From Talinum fruticosum (taxonomy: Eukaryota > Streptophyta > Magnoliopsida > Caryophyllales > Talinaceae), in contig JAITYX010000102.1 in NCBI GenBank assembly GCA_021018815.1, positions 1,488,001 through 1,552,000 of the forward strand: 64,000 nt of DNA, given 5' to 3'. The position numbers and the translations under genes were made by a program. The stretch's first letter is position 1. Every line of letters begins with the position of its first letter. The notes under the pieces were generated by a model. It was not told the DNA's origin, did not search any database, and worked only from the letters and a program-made list of their open reading frames with translations. This document shows, one piece after another, positions 34,143-45,402 of this stretch.

Positions 34143-35470
34143 AGCTCATTCCGAATAAAGCAAAACTGATCTTCACCAAGAGGCTTAGTAAAGATATCAA
34201 CTAATTGAAGATTAGTAGGAATGAATTCATGTTCAATATTACCTTTCTCGAATGGTCTCGTAAGAAATGATATCCGACGTCAATGTGTTTTGTCTTTGAG
34301 TGCTTGAACTGGGTTGTTTGTGATGCTTATTGCACTCGATTGTCACACTTTATTGGAACCGATTTGAAAGATAGTATGAGATCTCTCAAGTGTTGCTTTA
34401 TCCATAAAATCCGAGCGCAACATGCTCCAGCTGCAATATACTCAGCTTCAGCTGATTGATAGAGCCACCGAGTTACGCTTCTTTGAGTGCCAAGATATTA
34501 GGGATTGACCCGAAATTGACAAGCTCCAAAAGTGCTCTTTCGATCAACTTTGTATCCAGTGTAGTCTCGCATTTGAGTATCCAGTGAGGGTCGAGTTCCG
34601 AGTCTCTTGAGTACCATAGACCTAAGTTCCGAGTTCCTGCAAGAAATCTGAATATTCTCTTCACCGCAGTGAGATGTGATTCTTTTGGATTAGCTTGGAA
34701 TCTTGCGCATAAACAAACACGGAACATTATATCCGGCCGGCTTGAAGTAAGATATAGCAAAGATCCAATCATACCTCGATAGAGTTTCGATCTATTGCTT
34801 TACCTTTCTCATCCGAGTCAAGCTTTATACTGCTCGCTCATGGGTGTAGATGCGTGCTTTGCATCTTGAACTTTGTATTTCTTCAGCAGTTCCTTGGTAT
34901 ACTTGGATTGATGGACGTAGATCCCATCTTTGTCTTGTTTGATTTGTAGACCAAGGAAGAAATTGAGTTCTCCCATCATACTCATTTGGAATTCTCGACT
35001 CATCAACTCGAGAAAATTCTCAGCACGGATATTCATTAGTAGCTCCGAAGATAATATCATCAACATAGATTTGAACAATAAGGAAATCTTTCCCCTTGGT
35101 TTTTATAAAGAGAGTCTTGTCGATCCGAAATCTTTTAAAATCATTTTGACCCAAGAAACTGCTCAGTCTTTTCATACCAAGCTCGGGAGCTTGTTTAAGA
35201 CCATAGAGAGCCTTTTGAAGTTTGAAAACATGATATGGAAATTCCGAGTTTTCAAAACCAGGAGGCTGCTCGACATAGACTTCCTCTTCAATAAAACCAT
35301 TGAGAAATGCACACTTAACATCCATTTGATATAACTTAATATGCATGTCTGGATGCAAATGCCAACAATATTCTAATAGCTTCGATTCCGCAACAGGTGC
35401 AAAGGTTTCCCCACAATCAATTCCTTCTTCTTGATTATAACCTTGAGCCACAAGTTTAGCCTTGTTTCGA
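34143..35470 (-). pseudogene. copia reverse transcriptase and RNase H
   Basis: Antisense RT starts near 'MAQGYNQEEGIDCGETFAPVA' at 35451, with 'MDVKCAFLNG', 'LYGLKQAP' and the catalytic 'YVDD' (35056-35067). It continues in another frame with 'LNFFLGLQIKQ' and 'GIYVHQSKY'. The RNase H part shows 'IGSLLYLTSSRPDI' near 34770 and ends 'DIFTKPLGEDQF' and 'LGML' near 34150 after a +1 shift at about 34245. The order matches copia pol. Frameshifts near 35060, 34800 and 34245 break it, but the motifs are little eroded. Confidence 0.88.
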
Positions 35471-35889
35471 CTACCACCCCTCCTTCATCCAGTTTGTTCT
35501 TGAAAACCCATTTGGTTTCTATGACTGGGTGGTCATAAGGTCGGTTGGTCGAGTCCGGACTTAGTTTCTTTCGAATTGATTGAGTTCCTATTGCATGGCC
35601 TCTACCGATTCAGGTTCATTTAGGGCCTCTAGTGCATTTTTGGGTTCGAGTTAATGAGATGAATGCAGTGAATGCACAAAGATTTTGAAGAGAGGAACAA
35701 GTTCTGACCCCACTGTTGATATCGGATATTATGTTTTCTAGTGGGTGACTAGAAGTGAACTTGAGTGCTTTACTTGTTCTCCGATTCACAAGATTTGTGG
35801 GCTGAGCTACCCGATCTTCGAAGCTTGTTCGGAGTGATCTTCTTCATTAACTTGTTCGTTCGAGCGAGCTCTTGAGTTGTCTCATTCTC

Positions 35890-37262
35890 GAGTCACTTCG
35901 TTCGAGTGACTTCATTCCGAGCTCGTTGAGCTTGAGTCTTTGTAGACTCGGCTTCATCATCATCTCTGCTGAGTTTCAGATTTGAGTACGAAGACTCACT
36001 TGGTTTTTCCTGTTCAATCTCATCAAATACAACGTTGATGCTTTCTTCCACTTTGTTAGTTTTCTTATTGAAAATGCGATAAGCTTTGCTCGTGAGAAGA
36101 ATAACCCGTAAAAATACATTCATCCGATCGAGCATCAAACTTGGTCGAGTGATCCTTACCATTGTTGTGAACGAAACATTTACATCCAAATGGTTTGAAA
36201 TAGGAAATATTTGGTTTCTTCCTTTGTAGAGCTCATAAGGTGTTTTCTTCGAATGGGTCTAATGAGGCATCTATTCAAAGTATAGTTGGCTATGTTGGTC
36301 GCCTCGACCTAGAAATAGTAACGTAAGTTGTGTTTAATCATCATCGTCCTTGCTATTTCTTCAAGGGTTCTGTTCTTTCTCTCTACTACTCCATTTTGTT
36401 GAGGAGTTCTTTGTGCTGAGAAGTTGTGAGAGATGCCATTTTTGTCATAAAACTCCGAGAATTCCGAGTAGTCGAACTCCCTTCCATGGTCGGCTCGAAT
36501 TCTCCGGATCCGAGTCCGAGACTCAACTTGGATTTTTCTACGAGCTTGCTGAACTCCTTGAACGCTTCATTTTTATGCTTAAGAAAACACATCCAGGTAA
36601 ATCGTGAATAATCATCAATAATAACAAATATATATGATTTACCTCCGAGGCTCTTAACCGGGATTTCACCACATAAGTCCATTTGCAGTAGCTCAAGTAC
36701 TTTGGATGTGGAAACTGTCTTCAGAGATTTGAATGATGATCCGACTTGTTTCCCTCTAGTGCATGCTTCACAAACTTTATCTTTCTCAAAAGCACAGCTT
36801 AGGTAAACCCCTAACCAGCACCATGAGATGCCAATTTTTTGATAGTATGCATGCTAATATGGCCTAATCTACGATGCCATGTCCATGAGTCATCATGAAG
36901 GGATGCTTTTAAACAAGACAAATTCCGACTAGGGTTAGAAAGAGGAATAATGTAAGTGTTACCCGATCTTTTACCCGAAAGCTTGATCTCTTTGGTGGTA
37001 ACATCGGAGATGTAGCAGTTGGTCCGAGTGAATCTTACCTCTTGACCTTTATCGCACGCTTGAGAGATGCTGAGCAGATTGTACTTTAATCCTTTGATAA
37101 GGTAGACTGGACTTACCAGATTGCATCCTTTTCCAATCTTGCCTATCCCAACTATCTTGCCTTTGCTATCATCTCCAAAAGTGACCTTTCCTCCTTTATG
37201 TTTTTCCAACTCGGAAAAGAGTCCTGCGTCTCCTAACATGTTACGTTAACATCCACCGTCAA
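35890..37262 (-). pseudogene. copia protease, integrase and linker
   Basis: The protease site reads 'WYLDGGC', where DSG has become DGG, with a stop just after it near 37245. An open frame follows (37239-36811: 'GKIVGIGKIGKG', 'YLIKGLKYNLLSIS', 'WTWHRRLGHISMHT'). The zinc-domain Cys pair is in 'VCEACTRGKQ' near 36765, the first Asp in 'MDLCGEIPVKSLGG' near 36680 and 'IDDYSRFTW', and the Glu in 'QNGVVERKNRTLEEIARTM' near 36375. The linker 'VEESINVVFDEIE' near 36050 leads to RT. Single stops and shifts only. Confidence 0.87.
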
Positions 37263-37389
37263 GGTACCAGTGTCCTTTTGATCTCTTCCGAGTGACTCCG
37301 CAAAATAGAGAGAATCTAACCCTTCTCACTTCCTCTAACGAACTCAGTAACATTCTTTACTGTGGTCATTTTCTGAGGAAGAAGGTTTT

Positions 37390-39125
37390 TTGGAACCTAG
37401 ATTTGAATGACTTTGGGTTTAGTCCGATTCTCGAGTCTTTTCTTTAGAGAACTAAGTCCGTGTCTCTTTCTTTTTGAAAACCTTTCCTTTGGAAACCGAA
37501 GAGAATGGTTTCCTTTTGTAAACTGTTATGGGCTTAGTCCTCCCTTCATTTTTGTGAATGGGACCATGCTCGACTTTCCTAAACTTTACAGCTTCGGAAT
37601 CCTTTTTGAATAGTTCCGAGTAGGAATTGGATTCCTCCTCTTTGTTGAAACCAAGACCTTTTTTTCTGAAAGAGACGCATTGAGATCCTAAGAGCATGTC
37701 AAGGTTTTTTGACCTTGAGTAAATTTTAAGACCGGATATTGAGACTCAATGAGCTTCGCTTTAGTTGGTCATTCTCTTTTTGAGGAACTCGGACTCGGTC
37801 TCATTGGATTGAGCACTAGTCTTGAGTTCTCTCGAGTGTAAGTCTCAGCTTTTCCAATTCATTTTTCAAGGAAGTGCTCTCGAAGAAATTAACTCAAGTT
37901 GTTCTTTGAAACGAGAAGAGTCGAATTGGACTTTTCCTCCAAAGTAAAGATACACTTATAGCTAAATCAACTTTGGAGAATTTTAGGAAGTATTCAATTA
38001 CCTCCCGAGGATTTGTTTCCTCACTATCTCGAGTCCGAGTCCGACTCTCTTTCAGCCTTCGAGTCGAGATTGCCATCGGACATTTCGAGTCGTCTCGAGT
38101 CCTCATCATCTTCCGATGAATCCTCATCGCTCCATGTTGCCATCATAGCCTTTTTCTTCTTTCTGTCCCTTTTTCTCTTTGGACAGCTCTCGACTATGTG
38201 GTCTTTGCTGCCACACTCAAAACATCCAAAATTCTTAGTTAAAGATAACTTTGAAGGAGAAGAATACTTACCTTTTCTCGTCCTTCTTATCTTTCTTGTA
38301 GAATTCTTCTTTTGGCCGTTTATCCCATCTTCCGTGCTTTATAATTCTCTTGAAGCCTCTTGCAATGAGTGCCATGGAATCCTCTTCCGAGTCGGAGGAG
38401 CTCGATTTACTTCTCCGGTTTCGAGGCTTTCGCGCTATGTTCTTTTTGGTGTCGCCCTCAGCATCCTCTTCTTCCAAGTGGATTTCATGAGTGAGAAGCT
38501 TTCCAACAAGCTCGTCCGGCTTTAGGAGTGAAAGGTTCCGAGCTTCCGCTATGGCGGTCACCTTGGGGCCCCATTTTCTCTTGGGTAGACTTCGAGTATC
38601 TTTCCGCACATTTCCTCGTGTGAAATCTTCTTACCCAGTGATTTGAGATTGTTGGTAATCTCGAGAAATCAAATGAACATCCGAGTGATGTTATCTTCTG
38701 CTCCATCTTGAATAGCTCATAATTATGAAGATATTGACTTATCTTCACTTATCCGACCTGGCTAGTGCCTTCGTAAGTGTTGACAAGGGTGTCCCACACT
38801 TCTTTTGCTGAGTCACGCAGACAGACACTCGATTGTATTCTTCCGAGCTGATGGCGCACATGAGAATGTTCATTGGCTTGAAGTTCTTTCGAACTTCTCT
38901 GCTTAGCCTAGAGTAAACTCGGCCTTTGTTTTGGGAATTATTCTAAATTCTTCTGTCTTCATTGGAATGTAGTTTCCATTTTGTATGATGTCCCGGACAT
39001 CTTCATCATAATCCATGAGGAAACATTCAATAAGTTTCTTCCAAGTGCCCAAAGTTTGATCCTTTCAATTTTGGTGGTCTGCTGGAAGATCTTCCTTCAT
39101 CGAACTCTCCGTTGTTCCGAGCCAT
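37390..39125 (-). pseudogene. copia gag with intact CCHC knuckle
   Basis: Starts with ATG at 39125 ('MARNNGEFDEGRSS'). UBN2 phrases follow in shifting frames: 'ISSEEYNRVSV', 'LPKRKWGPKVTAIAEARNL' and 'DELVGKLLTHEIHLEEE'. The zinc knuckle 38183-38224 reads 'CFECGSKDHIVESC', a perfect CX2CX4HX4C. A Lys-rich tail and an acidic 'SDEDSSEDDEDS' stretch come next, then the gag-tail frame with 'MLLGSQCVSFRKKGLG' near 37690. Several frameshifts in the N-terminal third. Confidence 0.83.
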
Positions 39126-39170
39126 TTGATCTTTAGACCTTTGGATAGTTAGATCCTTTCCGAAAGGCTA

Positions 39171-39182
39171 GGCTCGATACCA
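39171..39182 (-). other. Primer binding site of the Sirevirus-like element
   Basis: TGGTATCGAGCC on the minus strand, 2 bp after the LTR end at 39185. Confidence 0.88.
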
Positions 39183-39184
39183 AT

Positions 39185-40776
39185 TGAAGGTTTGCTCGGG
39201 GAGAGTCCGAGTCACCCTAGAGGGGGTGAATAGGGTGATGGGAAAATTTTCGTTAAAAAACAAACTCTTTTGCCAAAGTAGAAACGCAAATGGATTCTAA
39301 GTGAAAAGTCGAGTCGAAAAGTTTGAACTCGGAATTGTAATAGATAGTAATGAAGCAGATTAGACGGAAGCTTTGAGACTGTCCGAGTCTAGAATGAACT
39401 CGGAAAGTGAAGACATAGGAATTACGTGGAAACCCTCATGGGGCAGAAAACCACGGACCGTGCTAGTCCAAGCACGAAGTCAAATCCACTATTTTGAGTC
39501 CACAAAATACCGTAGATCGATCGAACCCGAGTTGCTCCCTTAGACAACTCTTTACAAGTTTTCCTAGACTCGAAATTTCCTTGTCCGATCTAGTACTTCC
39601 TAACCGAGATAACCCTTACAGCTAGGGACAACTAAGCTGAGTTAACCTTACTGACTTAGTCAAGGGACCTTACTCGGAAAGTAAGAAAGTGTTGTAACTA
39701 AGTACAAGACCTTACAACTCGAAAGTAATGAATTACAGAGCGGGAGTTGTAAGTAGAAGATTGAGAATGAATACAATAACTTTGCTCAAGTACATGTATT
39801 AACAATAGGTTCGACAATCTTCGAGTCTTGAAAGTTGGCTTCTATTTATAGATGACAGGCATAGTAGCCGTTATCTCTTTCTGTCGACCGAGAGTCCTTT
39901 GTGGCCGTTGACAAGAGCTTTCCGAGTCACTCGGAAAGTATCCGTTGTGATATGAACGTTGGGCAACGGTTTAACTCTCTTGGAAGTCCCAAAACCACTA
40001 GCGGTGTCTTGAAAGATAAGGTGGAAACCACCGTTAAGTTTGGCGTTTCGGTTTTCAGATTTGGAAACAGACAGCCTCGACACAATCTTCCGGGACTGGG
40101 ACAGAGAAGAGGAAAAGTCATGTCTGCTTGGTGATTTGACGTTTTGAAGCTAGGTTACTTTTGTGATTCAAAAGTGTATCCTCATTTGAATAACCTACAA
40201 AAGTAAATCAAATCTGGTTCTCAAAGTATAAAATACTTTGGTCTATGATTAGACATAGATAATAATATAATTAATATAATTAAGTCAGTAATTATCCGAG
40301 TTAGAAAGTGAGTGGAATTTTTTGAGTCTAATATCCATGAAACTCAAAATTCCATCACGATTAGTCTAAGTGAAGTATCAAGTTACATAAAGAAAATCGG
40401 AGTGAAATAACTTGATATAGACTAAGCACAATTCGGACTAGAATCACCGACTCCAACAAAGTACAACTTAAAACATGAAGTCGGACTCGAATGCGATAAA
40501 GCGAAATACTAGTCAATCCAACATGCGATATATCTAAGTGATGAGGGACTCGTAACCGAGTGAGATACATATATCCGTTTTCCGAGTCACATAGAGACAA
40601 TCAAGAATACTTGAAGTAAATGCTATATCACTTAGAAAAATATACTATATTACTCGTAAAAGTTTCTAGTAATGTTGAGAATGCCTTGGAATCAAAACTC
40701 TATACTTAAGAGATTCTTATACTCGATTCCTTCGATACAACTCAGAAATGTGTTGAGCAGATGTCTCGAGTCTTCA
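39185..40776 (-). repeat. Sirevirus-like 5' LTR
   Basis: 1592 bp. The low end TGAAGG is at 39185 and the high end is CGAGTCTTCA at 40767-40776. Partner of 24229-25815. The insertion point beyond it is a T-run. Confidence 0.9.
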
Positions 40777-41335
40777 TTTTTTTAAATGCAAAATAAGAAT
40801 AATCAAATTTTCAATGAGTCATTCTTTTAAGTTCGAGTGGTCTAGGTGAACGGTTTAAGTCAATTTATTGCCTCTATCACGATCATATAACATGATCAAA
40901 TTGACAGTAAAAATTATGATTGTCACTAATTGAACAAATATATGAGGATCAACTCAAACAAATCTAAATGGCAATTAAGATGTTCAAATTTCTCACTTAC
41001 AAAGGGAAAGAAGAACTATAAACAGAAAAATTTAAACAAGTTAACCTAGCATATATTCATGTTCATGCATTTCTTCACAAGAAAGACACTAAAATTTTTT
41101 TATTATTATTATTTTAGTTTTTTTCAAAAAATAAGATAAAAATAAATGCATAAAATTAAAATACAGGATGCACTCCCCATACTTAATTCATGCATTGTCC
41201 CTAATGCATGCAATATAAAAATAAAGCAAAAATAATAGAGATAACATAAACTTCCCTAAAAATGTTGGGTTGCCTCCCAACCAGCACCTTTGTTTATTGT
41301 CTTTGGCTCAACACCTTTGCAACTCAAGGATCATT
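40777..41335 (-). other. Athila post-integrase region
   Basis: Antisense, it carries 'gttgggaggcaaccc' (about 41265-41282) and 'gggacaatgcatgaatt' (about 41190-41210), phrases found downstream of integrase in Athila-type elements. It joins directly to the protease region above 41340, marking the pol deletion. Confidence 0.6.
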
Positions 41336-41339
41336 CAGT

Positions 41340-41780
41340 TGTATTTCCCACACTAAATTGATTTAGTCTCCTACATACTTGCAATTAGCGGGATATTTCT
41401 TTTGGAAAAGAGTAGATTTATTCTCCCCCACACTTATTATTTTGTTCCTTTTCAATTTTAATTTGTTCATGAATAAATTTTTAAGGAACTTAGCATAACG
41501 AGGTTCCCTTTTCATGGTATTTAGAAAAGGAATGTTGAGTTCTACCTTCCTAGATATTTCTATGATATCTTTAATTTCCTCGTCTATCTTAAGAGTTCTG
41601 TTTATTAATCTACTAGAAAAAGGTGGGATAGGTTTGTCAAGATCTTTCTTATTTTCACCTATTTCCTTAGCATTAGAGGCGTTATCTTTATTTTGGTTAG
41701 GTTCAGATTCCTTGACCTCTAATTCGGCTCTACCTCTGTGTTTTTCATACGTTCCTCTAGCTCTTTCCTACTATTAAGTG
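41340..41780 (-). pseudogene. Athila gag-protease region
   Basis: Broken antisense frames read 'ELNIPFLNTM', 'RYAKFLKNLF' and 'KLKRNKIISVGENKSTLFQ', then 'KKYPANCKY'. This is the conserved pre-protease/protease segment of Athila-type gypsy elements. The catalytic D-S/T-G motif lies further on in such proteins and is absent here, because the sequence switches to post-integrase DNA. Confidence 0.65.
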
Positions 41781-41989
41781 TTATGACACTCACATTTTCT
41801 TTTGGATCTTGGAAAGGTTGAGACTACATTTAGGCTTGGAGATTGCTAATTATGGTATCATTGGCAATCTGACTCTCTTGAACCTCGCTTAATGGTCATC
41901 TCTATGCTTTGGAACCTAAGGTCTGTCTCCTTTTCCGGTCATCCATCTTCTTAATGATTTGTTCGAAAAGATAATTGGTTTTGTCCTCA

Positions 41990-42960
41990 GCAATGGATTG
42001 ATCAAATTTTAGGGGTTTTCTTCAAATCCATACCTAAGGTTAGAATAGTCACTCCATTCTTCATAAGTGTTCGAGAATGGGTCATGGTTCATTTGACCTT
42101 GGTTGGAAAAAATAGCATTCACGTTGCCTCTTTGTTGTGTAGGGCATGAATTAGCAACATGACCCTCTAAACAGCAGATACTACAAACTACTCGCTTCTT
42201 CTCTCGTACACCAATTTGTTCAACATGATAGCAATTTGGGACAACCGGGTCTTCTACAGATGGACCTAAATTGAACTCATTAACATTCCTAAATTGGGTA
42301 TCTCCAATTCCAAATTGCTTGAGTATTTTGGGCCATAATATTAAACAATTCTCCGGCCTAAGTCGAGTCTTATTAAACAAGGCCCCTCTACTAGCAACAT
42401 CTACCATATTTTTATCTATTGGCAATAAACATTCATAAAAATATTGAATCAATAAATGCTCAGAAATTTGATGTTGGGGACAACTAGCACATAATTTATT
42501 ACAATGCTCCCAATATTCGTAAAAAGTCTCCTCGGTCATCTATTTAATGTCACAAATTTCCTTTCTAATTGACCTTATCCTAGATGCAGGAAAAATTTCT
42601 CTAAAAATGCTTTATGAACTTGGGTCAATGTAGTGAATGTTGCAGAGGTTTGGTAATAAAACCAATCTTTAGCCTTAAGTCTGCAGTGAAAAGGGAAAGG
42701 TTCTCAACTTAATTTGGTCTTGGGTGATTCCCTCAAGTTGCATAGTGGAACATGTAGTAATAAAATCATTGATATGATGATATGGGTCCTCACCAGACAG
42801 TCCATGAATTTTACGTAACATATTTAAAAATTCAGAGTTCAATTTTAGTGGTCGGTTCAATGCAGGATATGAGATAGGCGAAGTTGTGTATCCAAGTTAG
42901 GTGCGGCAAGCTCACGTAAAGTAGTCATCTCAATAATTTCGTAACTTACAAAAACAGAAT
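41990..42960 (-). pseudogene. Athila gag
   Basis: Antisense 42860-42675 encodes the gag N-terminal core ('FLNMLRKIHGLSGEDPYHHI', 'LEGITQDQIKLR'). After a shift, 42539-42009 encodes 'FYEYWEHCNKLCASCPQH', 'LLIQYFYECL' and a zinc-knuckle-like 'CSICCLEGHVANSCP'. This is the Retrotrans_gag (PF03732) family in its Athila form, with a 176-codon segment still open. A frameshift or stop lies around 42540-42670. Confidence 0.82.
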
Positions 42961-43115
42961 CGGAGACATTTACTTGGCTTCAACTTCATCAAATGTGTGG
43001 TCCTTGTCAAAATAAAAAAACGAAAATAAACTACGAAAATAAACTATTAAAGTCACAATGAAGTAACAAAAGTAGTAAATCGAATTAAATAAAACTAACA
43101 ACTATTATTTTCTTT

Positions 43116-43132
43116 CCTCGGCAACGGCGCCA
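43116..43132 (-). other. Athila primer binding site (tRNA-Asp type)
   Basis: TGGCGCCGTTGCCGAGG on the minus strand, 5 bp after the LTR end. This is the classical Athila-type primer site. Confidence 0.88.
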
Positions 43133-43137
43133 AAATT

Positions 43138-45402
43138 TGTTAGCTTGTCATACGGCTACAAATTAAACCACTATTTAGGCTTATAATAAACAATATAGCA
43201 TACGAAAGTAGGGATCGAATCCACGAGAAAAGATATAATAACATGCAAGCTTTAATCTAATTAAATTTACTACTCTTAAAAACAAAATAGAAAATATAAA
43301 TTAAAAAAATCAGTAACTAAAAATCATAGAAAATTATCTAACAAATAAATAAATAATTTATACATAATAAAAAAATATAATAACCCAGAAATATTTTTGT
43401 ATATTTTTGGAATAATTAAAACAGAAAACTAAAGCAGAAAATAAGTAAATTCTAAAATAGGAAATTAAATAAGTAAAATTCTGCACTAAATTAATTACGA
43501 AAATAAATATTAAAATTACCTAGGATATTAACACTAATTTTCTAGACCTAACCAGACCCTAAAAATATAAAAATAAAATTTAACACCGAATTTACCAAAA
43601 TATTTAACTAAAAACCTAAAGTAATTAAATTCAAGAATTAAATCTGAAAAATTATCAAATTAATTCCAAAAATTCTAAAATTTAATTACATCAAACTAGG
43701 ATCTATCTAAACACTAAAACAAGATAGAACACGAAAAATAATAAAAGAAACTATTTTTAAACTAATTTCTAACAAACTAACTCAAAAATAATAATAACTC
43801 GACAGAAAAATAATCAAAAAATTAAAATATATAGACTCAAAATTAATTAAAATAAAATTCCTAAAACTAACCTAAAAGACTGTTATTTAAGGGTGGAATA
43901 ACGAAATTAATAATAAAAAATTGTAACTTTGTAAATAAAAATTATTAAACTAAAGAAAACTACTAAAATACAAATAAATAATTATCAAAGATATCAAATT
44001 TATAAAAACACTTAGTATAATCTATATCCACCATGTAAATTATTATTTATCATTAACACACAAATTGATCTACCCATGAGTTAAACTGTAGAAGGCAACC
44101 ACTAGCGTATCTTTCCTGTTTTTCCTTAGTTATTAGTTTACTTAGGCCTAGCCCTAATATAAACTCTACTAATATTGATAACCCTAGTAATAGTACTAGA
44201 ATCTAATCAAATTAGAGAATTAAGTACTAGAAAAACATCATCTAACACCTAATAACCAATCTACTAGCAAATTGATTTAAAAATGATCTCCGATAATTTT
44301 CTAATTAAAGGAGATGGGTATGAGCCATCCATGATTAACTAGGGTGATACTTATGTCTAAAAGATCAAGCGATTACGTACTTAAACCTTTTAAACTATCG
44401 TATGAATTCATATAAAACTAATTAGCGCGCACTGTAATTAATTAGACATAAAATCATAAACATTAAAATCAAATTATCATAGAATCATGGATTTAATCAA
44501 TAAGACAATAAAGATCGAAACTTTGTTTCAAAATAACTAATTTAACATAGTTTCATGTAGATTATACTAAGTATAAAAAAAAAAACTCAACATAATGTAA
44601 TTTAAAACACGTAATTCAAATAAAAATACCATCTTTAATTTTAATCTAACAATAAAAATTCAATGTTTACTAGTAAAAATTACAATAGTAAATAATACTA
44701 TCGATATAAATGTCTTCGGCTGCGGAACGATGATGTTGATGTTGATGATGATTGATGATTAAGGGGCTGGTGTGGGGTAGAAAGGCAAGCAGGAGGTGTG
44801 TGATAAAGATTATGATAATGGTGGGGTAGAAAGGCAAGCAGGAGGTGGCAAAGGGGAACAAAGTGGGAAGTGATTGATGATTAAGTTGAGAGGGATGTTA
44901 GGCAGTGAGAGCGAGAGAGCTGTGATGGCGAGCGAGAGGGGGAGAGCTGCGTGGGGATGACAAGAGCTGCGTGGGGTGGATAGGCAAGTAGGAGAGTGGG
45001 TATTTGATTCGTAGCCGCGTAAAGGTTGCTTGTGAGGGTTGGTTCCTTTTATGGTGACCCCTTTTCTTCTCTTCCAAGTTTCCTTCTTCTCATGCAACTC
45101 TAAGGAGGAGTCCTAATGGGTTTAGGAGTATGATTATCTTCACTATTTTCTCCAAATTAAGATTTCAAAATAAAATATCATAAAATAAATATTTTATGAC
45201 ACATTATTTTTATGGACCAACTTCATATCTTTTCTTGGACGCTTGTCGGTAACTAAAAACCCACTTTTAACGTCTTTTCTTTTCTTCCCCACTTTATTTG
45301 ATAATTACCTATAAATAGACAAAATATGATAAATTAGATAAAATAAACTATATAATATAAACTAAATAACTACTAAAAGTACATATAAAATACAACTTAA
45401 CA
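43138..45402 (-). repeat. Athila 5' LTR
   Basis: 2265 bp with TGTTA...TAACA tips. Very AT-rich, except for a GC-rich block (about 44710-45060) that contains minus-strand small ORFs. A 26-bp phrase 'ggtagaaaggcaagcaggag' is tandemly repeated (about 44775 and 44825), absent from the copy at 22572. ATATT follows at 45403-45407, but its partner cannot be checked. Confidence 0.88.

Larger units (their letters stand above)
24229..40776 (-). mobile_element. Sirevirus-like copia element, domain-complete, antisense, nested in Athila
   Basis: LTRs at 24229-25815 (3') and 39185-40776 (5') are similar along their length and have TGAAG...CTTCA tips. The primer site is at 39171-39182 and the PPT at 25816-25827. 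Internal order: gag, CCHC, protease, integrase, RT, RNase H, then about 2.6 kb of extra 3' sequence. The order integrase before RT makes it Ty1/copia. Long LTRs, UBN2 gag and an extra 3' ORF region suggest the Sirevirus lineage. Flanks CTTTT (24224-24228) and TTTTT (40777-40781) are a near-match target duplication. A second element sits inside at 27580-33287. Confidence 0.85.
22572..45402 (-). mobile_element. Athila-like Ty3/gypsy element, antisense, pol-deleted and split by nested insertion
   Basis: Antisense order: 5' LTR (43138-45402), primer site (43116-43132), gag and protease region (42960-41340), the post-integrase region with the 'gttgggaggcaaccc' motif (about 41275), then a nested copia element (24229-40776). 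After it come the rest of the 3' internal region (24228-23599), decayed PPT and 3' LTR (23598-22572, truncated). RT, RNase H and integrase are missing between about 41335 and 41300. Only about 3.0 kb of its own internal sequence remain. Confidence 0.8.

Noticed and set aside
24229..40776. Tandem or segmental duplication of two copia LTR blocks
   Set aside because: The two blocks are the LTRs of one element: the PPT adjoins one, the primer site adjoins the other, and gag-pol lies between in the right order.
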